DNA of 47,047 nt, from contig UBTA01000093.1 of the NCBI GenBank assembly GCA_900468065.1, positions 4,866 through 51,912 on the forward strand, given 5' to 3'. The position numbers and the translations under genes are program-made. The notes beneath the pieces are model-generated. The model was not told where the DNA came from. It saw only the letters and a program-made list of their open reading frames with translations, and ran no database searches. Of this stretch, positions 44,492 through 47,047 are shown piece after piece. The stretch comes from Hyphomicrobiales bacterium (GTDB lineage Bacteria; Pseudomonadota; Alphaproteobacteria; Rhizobiales; Rhizobiaceae). Within the stretch, counting starts at the first letter, position 1; every line of letters starts with the position of its first letter.

Positions 44492-44995
44492 ATGCACCTG
44501 CGCGACGCCGAACAGACCGACCTGCCCGCCATCCGCGATATCTACAATGATGCCGTGCTCAACACGACGGCGATCTGGAACGATACACAGGTGGACCTCG
44601 AAAACCGGGCCGCCTGGTTCACTGAACGCAAGCGTCTCGGCTATCCGGTGCTGGTGGCGGTCACCAATGACGGCACCATTGCCGGCTATGCCTCCTTTGG
44701 CGACTGGCGCGCCTTCGACGGCTATCGTCATACGGTCGAGCATTCCGTCTATGTCGAAAAGAACCAGCGCGGCGGCGGCATCGGCAAGCTCTTGATGCTG
44801 GCCCTGATCGAGCGCGCTGCTGCCTGCGGCAAACATGTGATGGTCGCCGGCATCGAGGCCAACAATGCAGCCTCCATCCGCCTGCATGAAAAGCTCGGCT
44901 TTACGATCACCGGACAGATGAAGGAAGTCGGCACCAAGTTCGGCCGCTGGCTGGACCTGACCTTCATGCAGCTGACCCTGCCGGAAAAACCGTAA
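44492..44995 (+). CDS. GNAT acetyltransferase of the phosphinothricin/methionine-sulfone type
   Basis: The 167-residue protein has the YncA/PAT-like pattern: LRDAEQTDLPAIRDIYNDAV at the start, VEHSVYVEKNQRGGGIGKLL (acetyl-CoA loop) and IEANNAASIRLHEKLGF. Family members acetylate phosphinothricin, methionine sulfoximine or related amino-acid analogues. Which one is used here is unknown. TGGAGG lies just before ATG 44492. It is 63 bases after the kinase gene and may be cotranscribed. Confidence 0.9.
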   Translation: MHLRDAEQTDLPAIRDIYNDAVLNTTAIWNDTQVDLENRAAWFTERKRLGYPVLVAVTNDGTIAGYASFGDWRAFDGYRHTVEHSVYVEKNQRGGGIGKLLMLALIERAAACGKHVMVAGIEANNAASIRLHEKLGFTITGQMKEVGTKFGRWLDLTFMQLTLPEKP

Positions 44996-45051
44996 GTATC
45001 TCCCGATTTCGCCTGATCGGTGCTATCAAGGGCCGACGAGATATCTGGCGG

Positions 45052-46008
45052 ATGGTCCCCTCGCGGATGAAACACAAAAGACGGCGGCACGGACGAGCAT
45101 GGTTGGCAGCGCTGTTTGTCGCCATCTTGCTCATGGGGACGTTTTCGCACAGCCCAATCGCCCTTGCGCAGCCGGAATGGCGTGCGCCACCCTGCGTCTA
45201 TTCCACGACCACGGCGGATACCACGCTCTGCGTCCGCGCCCGCAGCTACAGCCGCGACATCTGCACGGCGCTTGGGCATTTCGCCGAAACCAATGCGCTG
45301 CCGCCCGATTTCTTTGCGCGGCTGATCTGGAAGGAAAGCCTGTTCCGGCCGGATGCCGTCAGCCCGAAGGGCGCCGAAGGCATTGCTCAGTTCATCCCCT
45401 CAACCGCGAAGCTGCGCGGGCTGAACAACAGCTTCGACGCGCTGGAGGCGCTTGGAAAATCGGCCGAATACCTCGATGCGCTGCGCGACCGTTTTGGCAA
45501 TCTCGGCTTTGCCGCTGCCGCCTACAATGCCGGTGAAGGCGGGCTGAGCAGTTTTTTGGCAACCGGCAATCTGCCCTCTGAAACCCGCGCCTATGTGCTT
45601 GCCATCACCGCCCATCCGATCGAGGAATGGAAGGACAATCCGCCCGCAGCGCTTGATCTCAGGCTAGACAAGAACAAATCCTTCTATGATGCCTGCACGG
45701 CCCTTGCCGACAAACGGCGCCTCAAGGAGGTCGAATTTGAGGAGGAAGGCACCTGGGCACCCTGGGGGGCGCAATTGTCGGCACACTTCCAGAAGTCCGT
45801 GGCGCAGCGTCTGTTCCTCACCACCGTCAGCCGCATGCCCTCGCCGCTCAATGTAGAAAAACCGCTGATCCAGCGCGAGCGCAACCGGGCTTTTGGCAAC
45901 CGGCTGCGCTACACCGCCCGCATCGGCCGTCAGACACGGGCGGAGGCCGATACCGTGTGCACGCAAATCCGCAAGAGCGGCGGTGCCTGCATCGTCTTCA
46001 AGAACTGA
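45052..46008 (+). CDS. Lytic transglycosylase (SLT domain), exported
   Basis: The 318-residue product has a basic N-terminus and a signal peptide or anchor (to about residue 40, ending ALAQ). A transglycosylase domain follows with the catalytic-glutamate motif FFARLIWKESLFRPDAVSPKG, GIAQFIPSTA and the AAAYNAGEGGL signature. A C-terminal region with about 120 residues ends RAEADTVCTQIRKSGGACIV, resembling a SPOR-like or glycan-binding tail with two cysteines. It should cleave peptidoglycan in the periplasm. Starts at 45052 and 45067 are both possible. Confidence 0.9.
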   Translation: MVPSRMKHKRRRHGRAWLAALFVAILLMGTFSHSPIALAQPEWRAPPCVYSTTTADTTLCVRARSYSRDICTALGHFAETNALPPDFFARLIWKESLFRPDAVSPKGAEGIAQFIPSTAKLRGLNNSFDALEALGKSAEYLDALRDRFGNLGFAAAAYNAGEGGLSSFLATGNLPSETRAYVLAITAHPIEEWKDNPPAALDLRLDKNKSFYDACTALADKRRLKEVEFEEEGTWAPWGAQLSAHFQKSVAQRLFLTTVSRMPSPLNVEKPLIQRERNRAFGNRLRYTARIGRQTRAEADTVCTQIRKSGGACIVFKN

Positions 46009-46067
46009 GCGCCATTTGCAGGCCCCGGCCTAAGCCGGCATGACCGGTGTGGATACGGCCGAAACCT

Positions 46068-47047
46068 TCACGCCGTCACTTCACCGGCATCTCCTTGCCG
46101 AGGAGTCGGCAAAGGCCGTAGTGCCGGGTCCGGCGGCAGGCAGCCAAGGGCGGCAAGCGATGCGCGGACGGCTTCATCGATCGGCGTCCAGGGTTCGGCA
46201 CCGATGGCGGCCACCAGCCGGTCATTGGGCATGCGCAACGGCTCCTGCCAGATGTAGCGCATTTCCCGCAACTCTTTCAGCAACGGCACGAACGGTGCTG
46301 CAAACGGCATCATCCACCACGGGAAGGCCTTGACCTTCATGTCCGGGTTGCCGCTGGCACGCCGGATCGCGGCGGTGAGACGTGTGCCGTCCTCATCCCA
46401 GAAGCCCTGCATATGAAAGAGCGCGAACGGTGCCAGCGTGTCGCGGCAATCGACCAGGCGTGCCATCGTCTCGGCCACATCCGGCAGATAGGCCCATTGA
46501 TGGCCGGTGCCCCTGCTGCCCGGATAGGTGACGCTGGTCACCGGTTTACCGGGCGTCACGATGCCCTGCGAAAACCAGCTGTTGGCTGCCCCCGGACCGA
46601 AGAAATCCCCTGCCCTGACGATGATGACGCGAACACCCTCTTGTGACGCGGCTTCCAGGCGGCGCTCCATCTCGGCGCGAATCTTTCCCTTGGCGGTGAC
46701 CGGGTTCTGCGGCGATTTTTCATGCAGCAGCGGAAAGGCATCGGGGCCGAAATTGTAGATCGTACCGGGCAGCAGAACCGTGGCGCTGCTTGCCTTGGCC
46801 GCCGCGATCGTATTGTCGATCATCGGCAGGACCAGCGTTCCCCAGTTGCGGTAGCCCGGTGGGTTGACGGCATGGACGATCATGCTTGCCCCGTGCGCTG
46901 CGGCAAGCACATCGTCCGCCCGCATCGCATCGCCCTGCACCCATTCGAAATCCGGATTTTTCGCACTCGCCTTGGCGGGATCGCGATTGAGCGCACGGAT
47001 CGCCCAGCCACGGGCTTTCAAGTTACGTGCCACCGCGCTGCCAATAC
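46068..47047 (-). CDS. NAD(P)-binding epimerase/NmrA-like protein (5' end cut by window)
   Basis: The frame is open to the right edge; the visible part (about 326 residues) begins IGSAVARNLKARGWAIRALNR, the second half of a Rossmann dinucleotide-binding motif. It continues with FEWVQGDAMRADDVLAAAHG, MIVHAVNPPGYRNW, a GTIYNFGP segment in the catalytic area and a C-terminal epimerase-like domain ending in a proline-rich tail. It belongs to the extended SDR group that includes UDP-sugar epimerases and NmrA-like proteins. The substrate is unknown and the true start lies outside the window. Confidence 0.85.
   Translation of the reverse strand, partial: IGSAVARNLKARGWAIRALNRDPAKASAKNPDFEWVQGDAMRADDVLAAAHGASMIVHAVNPPGYRNWGTLVLPMIDNTIAAAKASSATVLLPGTIYNFGPDAFPLLHEKSPQNPVTAKGKIRAEMERRLEAASQEGVRVIIVRAGDFFGPGAANSWFSQGIVTPGKPVTSVTYPGSRGTGHQWAYLPDVAETMARLVDCRDTLAPFALFHMQGFWDEDGTRLTAAIRRASGNPDMKVKAFPWWMMPFAAPFVPLLKELREMRYIWQEPLRMPNDRLVAAIGAEPWTPIDEAVRASLAALGCLPPDPALRPLPTPRQGDAGEVTA

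Overview
The window is a stretch of alphaproteobacterial chromosome, almost certainly from the family Rhizobiaceae (Rhizobium/Agrobacterium/Sinorhizobium relatives). The basis is high GC, dense coding, rhizobial-type DnaG, CarA, CarB, GreA and TrxB, and one strongly lineage-specific block: greA, a core mannosyltransferase (lpcC/lpsB type), LPS genes, lrp, trxB, the LysR regulator lsrB/vtlR, two tandem AbcR-type small RNAs and an arsR gene. No rRNA, tRNA, prophage, transposase or CRISPR array was seen.

Layout. 1-2276: a membrane EAL phosphodiesterase (cut by the window edge) and a LysE-type exporter broken by an in-frame stop. 2411-7449: dnaG, a rhizobial protein of unknown role, a GatB/YqeY protein and carA. 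7514-13443: a minus-strand run of accessory genes (VOC protein, TauE/SafE permease, AraC regulator, MATE and Tet-like MFS exporters, LysR regulator). 13589-16489: cytochrome b561, three tandem paralogous small secreted proteins and a YpfJ-type zinc metallopeptidase. 16675-20726: zinc dehydrogenase, flavin-binding protein, PAS/HWE-type histidine kinase, and a divergent GST/HxlR pair. 21073-25006: carB, then a frameshifted DUF4258 gene overlapping a DUF2283 gene. 25369-29618: MFS exporter, a divergent quinone oxidoreductase/TetR pair with a clear operator, and an SDR gene with a small partner.

29918-42251 is the most informative part. Conserved anchors (greA-lpcC on the left, lrp-trxB-lsrB on the right) enclose a mosaic of LPS genes in mixed orientation: an FkbM methyltransferase, an LpsE-like GT4, a GT25, a pyruvyltransferase, two divergent paralogous GT-A-like proteins and a GT11-like gene. 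Part of it is visibly A/T-richer than its surroundings. A decayed second copy of the 3' half of lrp lies 1.34 kb from the intact gene, so the GT11-like gene sits between direct repeats, which looks like a scar of cassette gain. Downstream of lsrB are two AbcR/alpha-r15-family sRNAs in tandem, each with its own promoter and terminator, followed by an ArsR regulator behind a 9-bp perfect inverted-repeat operator. 42323-47047: an old yellow enzyme, an inverted pair of rhizobial intergenic repeats, a streptomycin-kinase-like gene, a PAT-like acetyltransferase, a lytic transglycosylase and an NAD(P)-dependent epimerase-like gene cut by the window edge.

How the parts connect. carA and carB make carbamoyl phosphate for arginine and pyrimidines. 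The LPS block builds the core or outer carbohydrate of the envelope. In Sinorhizobium the LysR protein at this locus controls lrp and the lps genes, and in Agrobacterium/Brucella its ortholog controls an AbcR sRNA, so lsrB, lrp, LPS genes and sRNAs plausibly form one regulatory neighbourhood here.
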